Shown here piece after piece: positions 26,773 to 35,683 of a stretch of DNA of 64,000 nt. The position numbers and the translations under genes were made by a program. The notes under the pieces are model-generated. The model was not told the DNA's origin. It saw only the letters and a list, made by a program, of their open reading frames with translations, and did no database searches. The stretch covers positions 173,918-237,917 of the forward strand of contig NZ_LT700191.1 in NCBI RefSeq assembly GCF_900155425.1, in the 5' to 3' direction. This DNA is from Parabacteroides massiliensis. GTDB taxonomy: Bacteria; Bacteroidota; Bacteroidia; Bacteroidales; Tannerellaceae. Numbering within the stretch: the stretch's first letter is position 1; the number at the start of each line of letters is the position of its first letter.

Positions 26773-27878
26773 TTCGCCTCCTCCATCGGTTGCACTTCGC
26801 CCTGTTCGACTCTGAACAGAGCGTAGCCGTGATCGATCGATTGCAGGATGGCGTCCAGGTATTTCCGGTTCGTATCTGTAATGAATATCTGCCCGAACTG
26901 GTCACCGCTCACCAACTTGACAATCTGTTCCACCCGGTCGGCATCCAGCTTGTCGAAAATATCATCCAGCAAAAGGATCGGACGCGCTTGTCCCCTGCGG
27001 GAAAGAAACACATACTGAGCCAGCTTGAGAGCGATCAGATACGTTTTGTTCTGCCCCTGCGAACCGACGCGGCGGATCAGGCTGCCGTTCAGCGTCATCT
27101 CCAGTTCATCCTTGTGAATGCCGGTCGAGGTATAACCGAGTATGCGGTCGCGTTCCCGGTTGGCAGCCAGCATATCCGCCAGGATGCCTTTCTCCAACTG
27201 GGAGATATACCGTAAACCCACCTGCTCGGTCGAACGGCAGATCGTCCGGTAATATTCGTTGAAGATAGGAGTGAAATCGTCGACCAGCATCTGCCGCTTC
27301 TCATGCACCATCCTGCCGTACATATCCAGTTGCATTTCCAACACCTCATAGAGGGAAGCGTCCGTACACTGGTCCTTCAACAACGAATTCCGCTGAAGCA
27401 AAGCCTTATTATACTGTATCAACGCATGCAGGTATGGTTTGTCCTGCTGCGAAATAATCACATCGAGAAAGCGGCGGCGCTCTTCGCTCCCACCTTGTAT
27501 CAGCTCCGAATCGGCGGGCGAGACCATCACCAACGGCAACAGCCCGATATGCTCCGACAGCTTGTCGTACTCTTTCTTGTTTCGTTTGAACTGTTTCCGC
27601 TGCCGCCGGCGGATGGCACAAAATATCTCCTCTTCCCGCCCCTCATAGTCATAGTTTCCCTGCAACACACACATATCCTGCCCGTTGTTGATCAATTGGG
27701 AATCGGGCGTGTTGATATGGCTCTTGCAAAAAGAGAGATAATGGACGGCATCCAGCAGGTTGGTCTTGCCCATTCCGTTATTCCCGAAAAAACAATTTAT
27801 CTCGGGAGAGAAAGAAACTTCTGCCTGGAGAATATTTTTGTAATTGAGTATAGAAAGCTTTTTTAGTATCATCCGCAC
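26769..27878 (-). CDS. recF: DNA replication/repair protein RecF
   Basis: The 369-residue SMC-like ATPase has Walker A GNNGMGKTN (residues 32-40), the signature region SQGQNKTYLIALKLAQ and Walker B ILLLDDIFDKLD. It loads RecA at gaps with RecOR. A start two codons later (MILKK) is possible. A TAATTTTG -7 candidate lies at 27899-27892 on the minus strand. It diverges from the TPR gene at 28009. Confidence 0.97.
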   Translation of the reverse strand: MRMILKKLSILNYKNILQAEVSFSPEINCFFGNNGMGKTNLLDAVHYLSFCKSHINTPDSQLINNGQDMCVLQGNYDYEGREEEIFCAIRRRQRKQFKRNKKEYDKLSEHIGLLPLVMVSPADSELIQGGSEERRRFLDVIISQQDKPYLHALIQYNKALLQRNSLLKDQCTDASLYEVLEMQLDMYGRMVHEKRQMLVDDFTPIFNEYYRTICRSTEQVGLRYISQLEKGILADMLAANRERDRILGYTSTGIHKDELEMTLNGSLIRRVGSQGQNKTYLIALKLAQYVFLSRRGQARPILLLDDIFDKLDADRVEQIVKLVSGDQFGQIFITDTNRKYLDAILQSIDHGYALFRVEQGEVQPMEEAK

Positions 27879-27941
27879 TATATTAGTCGCACAAAATTAA
27901 AAAATATACTTCTAAGTATAGATTTTCTCAGTAAAAAAAAC

Positions 27942-27949
27942 TACTTTTG
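27942..27949 (+). promoter_or_regulatory. -7 element of the TPR membrane protein gene
   Basis: TACTTTTG matches the -7 consensus and lies 60 bp before the ATG at 28009. The -33 is not clear. Confidence 0.5.
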
Positions 27950-28008
27950 CGACTTGAATTGCCACAGGCATAAAAACAAAGATAAAATAATAACAACTAT
28001 AAAACATT

Positions 28009-28695
28009 ATGGCTACTAAGGAAAAAGACACCAACAAAGAGTTAGAGGTCGAAGAAATTGTTTCGAAATCGGAACAGTTCATTGAAAACAATTCAAAGAA
28101 AATCATTTATGGTATTATAGCACTCGCTCTCGTTGTTGGAGCTGTTTTGGGTATCAAACACGGATATTTGATTCCGCAGGAGAAAAAAGCCGCAGCAGCT
28201 ATGTTCAAAGGCGAACAATATTTTGCCAAAGATTCTTTCAACCTGGCATTGAACGGAAACGGTGCGGACTATGAAGGATTCGAAGCGATCATCGATCAAT
28301 ACGGAAGCACATCGGCCGGAAACCTGGCAAAGGCTTATGCCGGTATCTGCTATTTCAAGATGGGTGAAAACGAAAAAGCATTGGACCTGCTGAAATCTTT
28401 CAGCGGCAGTGACGAAATGGTCTCTCCGGCTATCACGGGTCTGATCGGCGACTGCTACGTAAACATGGGCAATCTGAAAGAAGGCATCAGCTATTTCGAG
28501 AAAGCAGCCAAACAGGCAAACAACGAAGTGATCAGCCCGGCTTACCTGAAGAAAGCCGGTATCGCTTACGAAAACCTGAAACAATACGGTGATGCAGTTA
28601 AAGCATACACGACGATCAAGGAAAAGTATTTCAATTCGATGGAAGCTTCCGATATAGACAAATATATCACCCGCGCTTCTGCATTGAACAAATAA
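28009..28695 (+). CDS. Membrane-anchored tetratricopeptide repeat protein (YfgM-like)
   Basis: The 228-residue protein has an acidic N-terminus, one membrane helix (about 34-54) and a TPR-containing soluble part with helices such as AKAYAGICYFKMGENEKALDLLKSF. The arrangement resembles YfgM/Tfp-pilus-F-type proteins that assist the Sec machinery or chaperones. The topology (N-in) is inferred. It lies ahead of ribH, separated by a terminator. Confidence 0.8.
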   Translation: MATKEKDTNKELEVEEIVSKSEQFIENNSKKIIYGIIALALVVGAVLGIKHGYLIPQEKKAAAAMFKGEQYFAKDSFNLALNGNGADYEGFEAIIDQYGSTSAGNLAKAYAGICYFKMGENEKALDLLKSFSGSDEMVSPAITGLIGDCYVNMGNLKEGISYFEKAAKQANNEVISPAYLKKAGIAYENLKQYGDAVKAYTTIKEKYFNSMEASDIDKYITRASALNK

Positions 28696-28722
28696 CGCGT
28701 ATACACATTATTATAAACAGAT

Positions 28723-28760
28723 AAGAGGATGTCTCGTCAAACAAGGCATCCTCTTCTTTT
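28723..28760 (+). terminator. Intrinsic terminator between the TPR gene and ribH
   Basis: The 9-bp stem AAGAGGATG/CATCCTCTT, extended by a T-G pair, closes a 13-nt loop and is followed by CTTTT. The ribH start follows 12 bp later, so ribH would need readthrough or a promoter within the terminator region. Confidence 0.7.
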
Positions 28761-28772
28761 AAGAACAAGAAT

Positions 28773-29255
28773 ATGGCAACAGCTTATCAAAATTTATCGG
28801 AGTACGACTTCAACAGCGTTCCTGACGGATCGGAGGTGACTGTCGGGATCGTCGTAGCGGAATGGAACAAGCACATCACCGAAAAGCTATTGGAAGGTGC
28901 CTGCAACACATTGGAAAAGCATGGCGTCAAAGCCGAAAACATACTTGTAAAACGCGTACCGGGCAGTTTCGAACTGACTTTCGGTGCAAAAAGAATGGCT
29001 GAAACAAAAGAAGTGGACGCCGTCATCGTTTTGGGTTGCGTCGTAAGAGGCGATACGCCTCATTTCGATTATGTATGTTCAGGCGTTACGCAGGGCATCA
29101 CGGAATTGAACCTTATGTACGACATTCCATTCATTTTCGGCCTGTTAACAACCGACAACATGCAGCAGTCCGAAGACCGCGCAGGTGGCAAGTACGGAAA
29201 CAAAGGCGATGAAGCAGCTGTTACCGCTCTTAAAATGGTAAATTTTTCTGCCTAA
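28773..29255 (+). CDS. ribH: 6,7-dimethyl-8-ribityllumazine synthase
   Basis: The 160-residue enzyme has the substrate-binding [12 protein letters not shown] and [12 protein letters not shown] segments, [16 protein letters not shown] with the catalytic histidine, and [17 protein letters not shown]. It condenses the pyrimidinedione with dihydroxybutanone phosphate in riboflavin synthesis. The other rib genes are not in this window. No FMN riboswitch fits in the 77-bp gap upstream. Confidence 0.97.
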   Translation: MATAYQNLSEYDFNSVPDGSEVTVGIVVAEWNKHITEKLLEGACNTLEKHGVKAENILVKRVPGSFELTFGAKRMAETKEVDAVIVLGCVVRGDTPHFDYVCSGVTQGITELNLMYDIPFIFGLLTTDNMQQSEDRAGGKYGNKGDEAAVTALKMVNFSA

Positions 29256-29258
29256 ACA

Positions 29259-29289
29259 CTTGCAGGTTTCAAAAATAATCGTACCTTTG
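29259..29289 (+). promoter_or_regulatory. Promoter of tRNA-Tyr and tRNA-Gly
   Basis: CTTG (29259-29262), 19 bp and TACCTTTG (29282-29289). The -7 is exact and the -33 has one mismatch. The tRNA starts 22 bp downstream. Confidence 0.7.
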
Positions 29290-29310
29290 CACTGCAATTG
29301 AAAATAACGG

Positions 29311-29393
29311 GGGCAGTTACCAGAGTGGCCAAATGGGGCTGACTGTAACTCAGCTGGCTTTCGCCTTCGGTGGTTCGAATCCATCACTGCCCA
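29311..29393 (+). tRNA. tRNA-Tyr (anticodon GTA)
   Basis: An 83-nt class II cloverleaf with acceptor GGGCAGT/ACTGCCC, anticodon GTA in GACTGTAACTC, a long variable arm (GCTGGCTTTCGCCTTCGG region), T-loop GGTTCGAATCC and discriminator A. Confidence 0.95.
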
Positions 29394-29403
29394 CAAACAA
29401 ATT

Positions 29404-29476
29404 GCGGAAGTAGCTCAGTTGATAGAGCATTAGCCTTCCAAGCTGAGGGTCGCGGGTTTGAGCCCCGTCTTCCGCT
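29404..29476 (+). tRNA. tRNA-Gly (anticodon TCC)
   Basis: A 73-nt cloverleaf with acceptor GCGGAAG/CTTCCGC, D-arm AGCTCAGTTGATAGAGC, anticodon loop CTTCCAA giving TCC, T-arm GCGGGTTTGAGCCCCGT and discriminator T. It lies 10 bp after tRNA-Tyr on one transcript. Confidence 0.95.
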
Positions 29477-29479
29477 CTT

Positions 29480-29517
29480 GAAAAGAGGAAAATCGAAAGG
29501 TTTTCCTCTTTTTTTTA
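29480..29517 (+). terminator. Intrinsic terminator of the tRNA-Tyr/Gly transcript
   Basis: A perfect 12-bp stem AAAAGAGGAAAA/TTTTCCTCTTTT is followed by a long T-run directly after tRNA-Gly. Confidence 0.88.
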
Positions 29518-29559
29518 TTTGGCAGTCTGCATTTATTTACATTTCTTTGTGTCGAACAC

Positions 29560-30421
29560 ATGAAAAATACAAACTTTCTTTTACTGCTATTTCTTACAAC
29601 AATTGTATTTGCGTGCACAAAGGCAAACACGCAAACAGAAACTGTTATCGAAAAATTTCTGATAGAAGGATCTCTCGTGGCTGAAATCAAAAAGATCCCG
29701 CCTGTAGCTATGACCCCGCACAATATTTTCGTATCCGGAAATCATCTGGTTCTATATAATGGCCGTAAAGATACCTTATTCGATGTTTTCACAATCCCGG
29801 ATCTTGAATGGAAATTTGCAGCCGGGATACAAGGACAAGGACCACAAGATTTCTATCAATTGGAGAGAAGATACATCCATCATCTATTGGGGCGGAATGA
29901 ACAGCGAAGCCGAATATCTTTTGTCGGATTCTCATTCTAAACCGAAAGAATTAGCTCCCTACCCCGACTGGGACAAGACAGGCAGCCAAGAAGAGCCTAT
30001 TTTCAAATATGTAAAAAACAGCGTCCTCAATAACGATCATACCCGTTTCATCTCTTTTTACGGATATTTCAAACGATTCCGTATCCTGGATACGGACGGA
30101 GATATCATAAAGAATGTAGTCGTAAAAACACCTCCATACGAAGAGGCAATCAAAGAAGAGATGCAAGACCGCACTATCTATTATCACATTCCCCCACACA
30201 CTAACGGAAAATACATCTATGTTATGTGTAAGAACTCGACTCGCGCAGAAGACAGAATACAGGAATTGCAAGTATGGAACTGGGAAGGAGAACCCATAGC
30301 CCGATACGATATGGACCGGAAATTAACCCTTTTCACCATATCCGAAAAAGAAAAGAAACTATATGCCGTAGACGGAGACACAGAAGATGCCATCTATGTA
30401 TATGACTTACCCCTCCCTTAA
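29560..30421 (+). pseudogene. Broken TolB-like six-bladed propeller lipoprotein (BF3164-like)
   Basis: The first part (29560-about 29870) encodes a lipoprotein signal (VFACTK) and a propeller start ending GIQGQGPQDFYQ. The rest of the similarity continues in the next frame (about 29880-30421: IYWGGMNSEAEYLLSDS ... AIYVYDLPLP). Together they give about 285 residues, short of the 350 or so usual for these lipoproteins. The segment that should follow the GQGPxDF motif is missing. One internal deletion with a length not divisible by three explains both defects. The downstream frame alone would lack a signal peptide. Family assignment is from pattern memory. Confidence 0.65.
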
Positions 30422-30476
30422 TTGCATTTTCTAAAGATATTGAAGTAAAAACACTCCTTTCTTCAAAGAATATCAT

Positions 30477-30484
30477 TACTTTTG
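30477..30484 (+). promoter_or_regulatory. -7 element of the small lipoprotein gene
   Basis: TACTTTTG lies 34 bp before the ATG at 30519. A CTTT occurs upstream but at a short spacing. Confidence 0.4.
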
Positions 30485-30518
30485 CTATTGTGTTTACTAA
30501 CTATAAAAACAAGGATAT

Positions 30519-30836
30519 ATGAAAAAGATGAAATGGATATATGCACTACTGGCCATACTCCTGCTGACAAGCTGCGGAACGCTCATGCAACCCTATCAAA
30601 TGGACAGCAAGATGAAAGACATCGAATTAGGCATGACCAAAAAAGAAGTGATCTCCATATTGGGAAAAGATTTCGAATCGGCAGGCGCCCGCATGACCTC
30701 CGAAGGTTCGATCGAAACCATCAGTTACAAGACTGCTTCCATGAGTGAAAACACAGAAGGGTATTACCTGTTAAGTTTCAAAGACGGAAAACTGATCGAA
30801 TGGTTTAAGGAAAAATATCCGGCACATAACCACTGA
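30519..30836 (+). CDS. Small BamE/SmpA-like lipoprotein
   Basis: The 105-residue protein has a lipoprotein signal (lipobox LTSC, Cys about 20) and a single short domain whose IELGMTKKEVISILGKD motif is typical of the BamE/OmlA fold. BamE proteins support outer-membrane protein assembly. Many small family members in Bacteroidetes are uncharacterised, so this is a fold-level assignment. It is monocistronic at the edge of the A+T-rich island. Confidence 0.75.
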   Translation: MKKMKWIYALLAILLLTSCGTLMQPYQMDSKMKDIELGMTKKEVISILGKDFESAGARMTSEGSIETISYKTASMSENTEGYYLLSFKDGKLIEWFKEKYPAHNH

Positions 30837-30980
30837 TATTCAAAAGACAAAAACTCTTTTTCCTAAATCAAAACCTATTAATATCATGAATACAAAGAAA
30901 AATATAAAAAAAACAGAAAACATAGAGTAGGTTTATTCCACTTCTCCGTCATTAATATATAGAGAACAGACTATATAGCT

Positions 30981-32057
30981 ATGCGGAAAAAAGAAAACAT
31001 AGAAGAAGAGGAACAACATCTTTGGATAACTTGCTTTCGTTCAATGGAAGAGGAAATTCCTGAAGCGGAAATAGATCAGCATTGGAAAGAATTGAATCAA
31101 AAATTGAAAAAAGGTAATAGCCTACGAAAGTTCCGGTACATTTATATACAGGTAGCTTGTGCAGCAGCCATGTTACTCGGCGTGCTTTTCGGAACATACC
31201 ATTATTGGATTTATGCACCTAATTCCATAGAAAAAGCAATCGCGTCGTTAGAGGATTCCGTTATAGATACGACCAGACAAGTGACTCTCATCACGCATGC
31301 TAACGAAAGGATAATAGCCGGCGAAAAAGCATATATCAGTTATTCCCAACAAGGAAAAACATTTGTCAACAAGCAACAGGTAGAAATTGGGAAACAAAAG
31401 ACAGAGTATAACCAGTTGATCGTTCCTAAAGGCCAATCTTCACGCCTGATGTTAGCAGACAGTACTGTGCTCTATATCAATGCCGGAACCAAAATACTTT
31501 ATCCGAGCGTATTTGCTGATAAATACAGAGAAATTTATGTAGATGGAGAAATCTTCATCGAAGTAAAGAAAAACACGAAGCAACCATTCATCGTAAAGAC
31601 ACCGGAATTCGATGTGCGGGTGACAGGGACAGCATTCAATGTCTATGCCTATAAATCCATGAATGAAGCAGAAGTTGTTTTGCTTAGAGGCGGAGTGCAG
31701 GTAAAGGATCATGCAGGTCATGAAACAACAATAAAGCCCAACGAATTATTAAAATTAACTGATGGCATTACACAATCCACTTATAAAGTAGATGCTTCCG
31801 AATATATAGCCTGGACAAAAGGACGCTTTCCTCTACAAGACCGTAGCATGCGGAGTATCCTGCAACGGCTTGGTCTTTACTATGGTTGCGAGATAACTTG
31901 CGATGATGCAGTCAGCACTTTATCGCTACAAGGAACCATCGATATGAGTGTTCCTTTGGTTAAAGTTTTCGAACGTATTTCCAAAATACATCCTATCAAC
32001 ATTACTCAGAATACAAAAGGATATCATTTGACAATTAACCTTAATACTAATCTTTAA
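30981..32057 (+). CDS. FecR-family anti-sigma factor
   Basis: The 358-residue protein has a cytoplasmic N-terminus (about 1-50) that would bind the sigma factor, one membrane helix (about 51-74), a periplasmic FecR domain (GQSSRLMLADSTVLYINAGTKILYPSVF ... VRVTGTAFNVYAY) and a C-terminal DUF4974-type domain (FPLQDRSMRSILQRLGLYYG). It receives a signal from the STN domain of the downstream SusC and controls an ECF sigma factor. Usually the sigma gene lies directly upstream. Here the only candidate is at 39925-40467, convergent at the far end of the locus. Confidence 0.92.
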   Translation: MRKKENIEEEEQHLWITCFRSMEEEIPEAEIDQHWKELNQKLKKGNSLRKFRYIYIQVACAAAMLLGVLFGTYHYWIYAPNSIEKAIASLEDSVIDTTRQVTLITHANERIIAGEKAYISYSQQGKTFVNKQQVEIGKQKTEYNQLIVPKGQSSRLMLADSTVLYINAGTKILYPSVFADKYREIYVDGEIFIEVKKNTKQPFIVKTPEFDVRVTGTAFNVYAYKSMNEAEVVLLRGGVQVKDHAGHETTIKPNELLKLTDGITQSTYKVDASEYIAWTKGRFPLQDRSMRSILQRLGLYYGCEITCDDAVSTLSLQGTIDMSVPLVKVFERISKIHPINITQNTKGYHLTINLNTNL

Positions 32058-32259
32058 AATAATTTGTGCCTATGGGGAAGGATAAATGACACACACCAAT
32101 CTAATATCTACTATTATGTAGACATTTTATCTAATCTTGATTTTATATCATATTATAACATGGACTATCATACAAAAGCGAGTCCGGACAACTCCTACAT
32201 CATCCGAACTCTGCTGGGATAGACATTTTATGTCCTAAAATTAAAAATATTACAAATAT
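32058..32259 (+). promoter_or_regulatory. Leader of susC with a 12-bp direct repeat
   Basis: The 202-bp gap before susC contains TAGACATTTTAT at 32119-32130 and again at 32220-32231. The second copy overlaps a GACAT/ATGTC dyad at 32222-32234. No TTTG/TAnnTTTG promoter was found, which fits use of an alternative (ECF) sigma. This is inference. Confidence 0.35.
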
Positions 32260-35200
32260 ATGAATTCTTTGAAAAGGAAAGCTCTCCTTGGAGCGATGTT
32301 AGTATTTTTTTACATAGCTTTTTCTATTCCTGCATACGCGGCTGAGCCACAAGAAAAAGTATTTACATTTGAAATGCATGATGTTGCCTTACAGGCTGTT
32401 TTCAATCACATCGAAAAAAATAGCGATTATGTATTTTTGTATTCTACGAACAAAAGTATCTTGAAAAAAGTAGATATCAACATTCATGAGAAAAGCCTCA
32501 AACAGATATTGGATGAACTTTTGACGAATACGGGACTGACCTATGAAATTGATGGGAAACAGGTTATCGTGAATTCTATCCAAGAATCAACCAACCAGCA
32601 AGAAAAGGGCAAACAACAAAATGAAAAAAAGAAAGTGATACGAGGTATTATCACTAATGCCCAAACGTCTGAAGCGGTTATTGGAGCAACTATCATGGTG
32701 AAAGGAACAACCAATGGCACTACTTCCAATGTTGACGGCGAGTTCACATTAGAATGTTCCGAGGGTGACAGCTTGGCAATCTCTTTTATCGGTTATGAAG
32801 AAGAAAGACGCGTGGTGGATAAGACCAATATTTATACAATTGCATTGAAAGAAGCTACTGAAATGTTGAGTGAAGTGGTTGTAACAGCTTTTGGTGTCGG
32901 ACAAAAAAAAGAATCATTAGTAGGTGCAGTCCAACAAATTAAGCCTCAAGAATTAAAAGTACCGTCATCCAGTTTGAGTACTGCCTTTGCCGGACGTATG
33001 GCCGGTATCATTGCCGTTCAACGCAGTGGCGAACCTGGAGCCGACGGGGCTAATTTCTGGATACGCGGTAAGTCTACATTCAGTGGCGCGACTGGAGCCC
33101 TAATTATCATGGATGGTGTAGAAATCAATTCCTCTGAGTTAAATTCACTTGATCCAGAAGCCATTGAAAGTTTTTCTATACTAAAAGATGCTACAGCTAC
33201 AGCCCTGTATGGAACTCGCGGTGCTAACGGTGTGATGATAGTCACTACTAAAAATGGCAAGAACTTAGATAAACCCATAATCAACTTCCGCATGGAAGGT
33301 TCCATTTCTTCCATGACGCGAACCCCCGAAATGGTTGACGGAATCACTTATATGGAAATGTTTAACGAAGCGGTCTCCCGTCCCGGTTGCGACGTTGCCC
33401 CCTATTCCCAAGAGAAAATAGATGCAACAAAGGCAAAAGTGAATCCATATATATATCCGAATATAAATTGGTATGACGAGATGTTTAACAATAGCGCATT
33501 CTCAGAAAGAGCGAACTTGAACATACGGGGAGGCAGCTCAAAAATGGACTATTTCATGAGTGCAAGTTTTAAACATTATGGAGGACATCTGAAATCATTA
33601 AGCGAAGATTACTTTTCTTATAATAACAATGTGCGTAACTTCAATTACGATTTCATCAATAACCTGAATGTATACCTTACTTCGACAACAAAGATTTCAC
33701 TGGGTTTGAATTTATCTGTTGCAGACAAAAAATCACCAGTTGCCAATGTGGATAACATATTTCAGTCAGCATTGAAAGCCAACCCTGTAGATTTTCCTAT
33801 ACTTTTCCCGTCTGACAACCCTGACAGTGACATCGTATTTTGGGGAGACAAACAAGGAGGTACCCAAGGACAAGGTTGGTACGGAAATCCTATTGCCAAC
33901 TATGTTACCGGATATAAAAGCAATCGTCAAACAACCATTACGGCTAATTTCAAGCTAACGCAAGATTTAGCGATGATAACCCCGGGATTAAAATTCAATG
34001 GATTATTCTCTTTTAAAAATTACAGTTATTCCATGGTCACCCGCCAAGCCGGTTATAATCACTACTATTTGTCTTCTTATGATCCAGAAAGTCTTGATTA
34101 TGAAATTTCCCGTATTGGAGATGAGGTAAGTACAGCTTTGCAAAACGACGGTTCCCAGGGAGGTAATCGCAAAATGTATTTTCAAGCCATTTTGGATTAC
34201 AACCGTACATTCAATGAAACCCATGATGTAAACCTGATGTTTCTATATAATCAAGAACAATATGAAATAAACGGTCCAACAGATTTTTTCTCTTCTCTTC
34301 CACAGCGCAAACAAGGTATTGCCGGACGAGCTTCTTATTCATACGATGGACGTTATTTTGCTGAAGTCAATTTTGGTTATAATGGTTCCGAAAATTTTGC
34401 TAAAGGACATCGCTTCGGCTTCTTCCCTTCCGTAGCCTTAGGATACAATATCTCAAACGAAAAGTTTTGGGAACCTATACGTTCAGCTATTTCCAATTTG
34501 AAAATCAGAGGATCGTGGGGATTGGTAGGTAATGATGCCACAAATGCCGGTCGTTTTGCTTACATGGAAGACTTAGTGCTTGGCGGTAGTAAAAGTTATA
34601 CTACAGGTTTAGATCAAAATACGTCTTACGCTGGCCCTATATGGAACAGATACTATAATCCAGACTTAACATGGGAAGTCGGAGAAAAAATAAATTTGGG
34701 TATAGACCTGCAGCTATTCAACGATTTGAATGTAACATTTGATATATTCAAAGAGAAAAGACGTGACATTTTTATGACACGCGAGAATTCTGTTCCTGAA
34801 ATCATGGGTACTGGTAACACTAAAATCACTTCTAATAATGGAGAAATGGAAAATAAGGGCTTGGATTTTGCAATAGACTATAACAAGCAAATAAATAAAG
34901 ATCTTTTCTTATCTTTCAAAGGGACATTTACTCTTGCTCACAATAAGATATTAAAAATGGACGAACCTCCTTATTGGGAATATCCGGGCTTATCAAAAGT
35001 GGGACACTCGATGGGAGTCTATTTGGGATATGTAGCAGAAGGATTATTTTCAGACCAAGCAGAAATTGATAATTCACCACGCCAAGATTTAGGTTATAAT
35101 CCATTGCCAGGTGATATCAAATACAAAAATCAACCCAATGCCGAAGGTCAATATGATGATATAATCAATAGTAACGACCGTGTTCCCATAGGGCATCCGA

Positions 35201-35658
35201 CTGACCCGGAAGTTGTATACGGATTTGGTCCGTCTGTGAAATGGAAGAACTGGGATTTTTCTCTCTTTTTCCAAGGGGCTGCCCGTTCTTCTTTAATGAT
35301 GTATGATATACATCCCTTTGGAACTCTTTCCATTAAAAGTATGTTTCAATTTATCGCGGATGACCATTGGAGTGTGGACAATCCAAATCCTCAAGCTCAA
35401 TACCCCCGTTTGACCAAAGACGATAACAACAATAACACTCCATATTCTACATATTGGTTGAAAAACGCAGCTTTCCTGAAATTGAAAAATGCAGAAATCG
35501 GTTACACCTGGAAAAAAATGCGTTTCTATATAAGTGGAGCGAATTTATTAACATTCTCTCCGTTTAAACAGTGGGATCCGGAAATGGGAAGTGGAAATGG
35601 ACTTCGCTATCCTACACAAAGAGTGTTTAATATCGGTTTCCAAATGACCATACAATAA
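32260..35658 (+). CDS. SusC/RagA-family TonB-dependent transporter with STN signalling domain
   Basis: The 1132-residue protein has a signal peptide (about 1-27), an STN domain (about 36-115, VALQAVFNHIEKNSDYVFLYS), a CarboxypepD_reg-like domain (about 128-205, IRGIITNAQTSEAVIGATI), a plug (about 210-340, with GTRGANGVMIVTT) and a large beta-barrel ending in an aromatic-rich strand (FNIGFQMTIQ). The STN domain marks a transporter that signals to a FecR anti-sigma factor, which is encoded just upstream. It forms the outer-membrane channel capped by the SusD encoded 25 bp downstream. The substrate is unknown. Confidence 0.95.
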   Translation: MNSLKRKALLGAMLVFFYIAFSIPAYAAEPQEKVFTFEMHDVALQAVFNHIEKNSDYVFLYSTNKSILKKVDINIHEKSLKQILDELLTNTGLTYEIDGKQVIVNSIQESTNQQEKGKQQNEKKKVIRGIITNAQTSEAVIGATIMVKGTTNGTTSNVDGEFTLECSEGDSLAISFIGYEEERRVVDKTNIYTIALKEATEMLSEVVVTAFGVGQKKESLVGAVQQIKPQELKVPSSSLSTAFAGRMAGIIAVQRSGEPGADGANFWIRGKSTFSGATGALIIMDGVEINSSELNSLDPEAIESFSILKDATATALYGTRGANGVMIVTTKNGKNLDKPIINFRMEGSISSMTRTPEMVDGITYMEMFNEAVSRPGCDVAPYSQEKIDATKAKVNPYIYPNINWYDEMFNNSAFSERANLNIRGGSSKMDYFMSASFKHYGGHLKSLSEDYFSYNNNVRNFNYDFINNLNVYLTSTTKISLGLNLSVADKKSPVANVDNIFQSALKANPVDFPILFPSDNPDSDIVFWGDKQGGTQGQGWYGNPIANYVTGYKSNRQTTITANFKLTQDLAMITPGLKFNGLFSFKNYSYSMVTRQAGYNHYYLSSYDPESLDYEISRIGDEVSTALQNDGSQGGNRKMYFQAILDYNRTFNETHDVNLMFLYNQEQYEINGPTDFFSSLPQRKQGIAGRASYSYDGRYFAEVNFGYNGSENFAKGHRFGFFPSVALGYNISNEKFWEPIRSAISNLKIRGSWGLVGNDATNAGRFAYMEDLVLGGSKSYTTGLDQNTSYAGPIWNRYYNPDLTWEVGEKINLGIDLQLFNDLNVTFDIFKEKRRDIFMTRENSVPEIMGTGNTKITSNNGEMENKGLDFAIDYNKQINKDLFLSFKGTFTLAHNKILKMDEPPYWEYPGLSKVGHSMGVYLGYVAEGLFSDQAEIDNSPRQDLGYNPLPGDIKYKNQPNAEGQYDDIINSNDRVPIGHPTDPEVVYGFGPSVKWKNWDFSLFFQGAARSSLMMYDIHPFGTLSIKSMFQFIADDHWSVDNPNPQAQYPRLTKDDNNNNTPYSTYWLKNAAFLKLKNAEIGYTWKKMRFYISGANLLTFSPFKQWDPEMGSGNGLRYPTQRVFNIGFQMTIQ

Positions 35659-35683
35659 TCAATCATTATATATATATCATATT

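Noticed and set aside
28696-28772. FMN riboswitch before ribH
   Set aside because: The 77-bp gap holds only a terminator hairpin and is too short for the aptamer.
30482-30748. 88-residue open frame overlapping the small lipoprotein gene
   Set aside because: It overlaps a clear lipoprotein in another frame and spans its promoter region; it is low-complexity and basic.
30886-30930. 14-codon frame rich in lysine before fecR
   Set aside because: Could be imagined as a leader peptide, but there is no attenuator structure after it and it is what A-rich sequence gives by chance.
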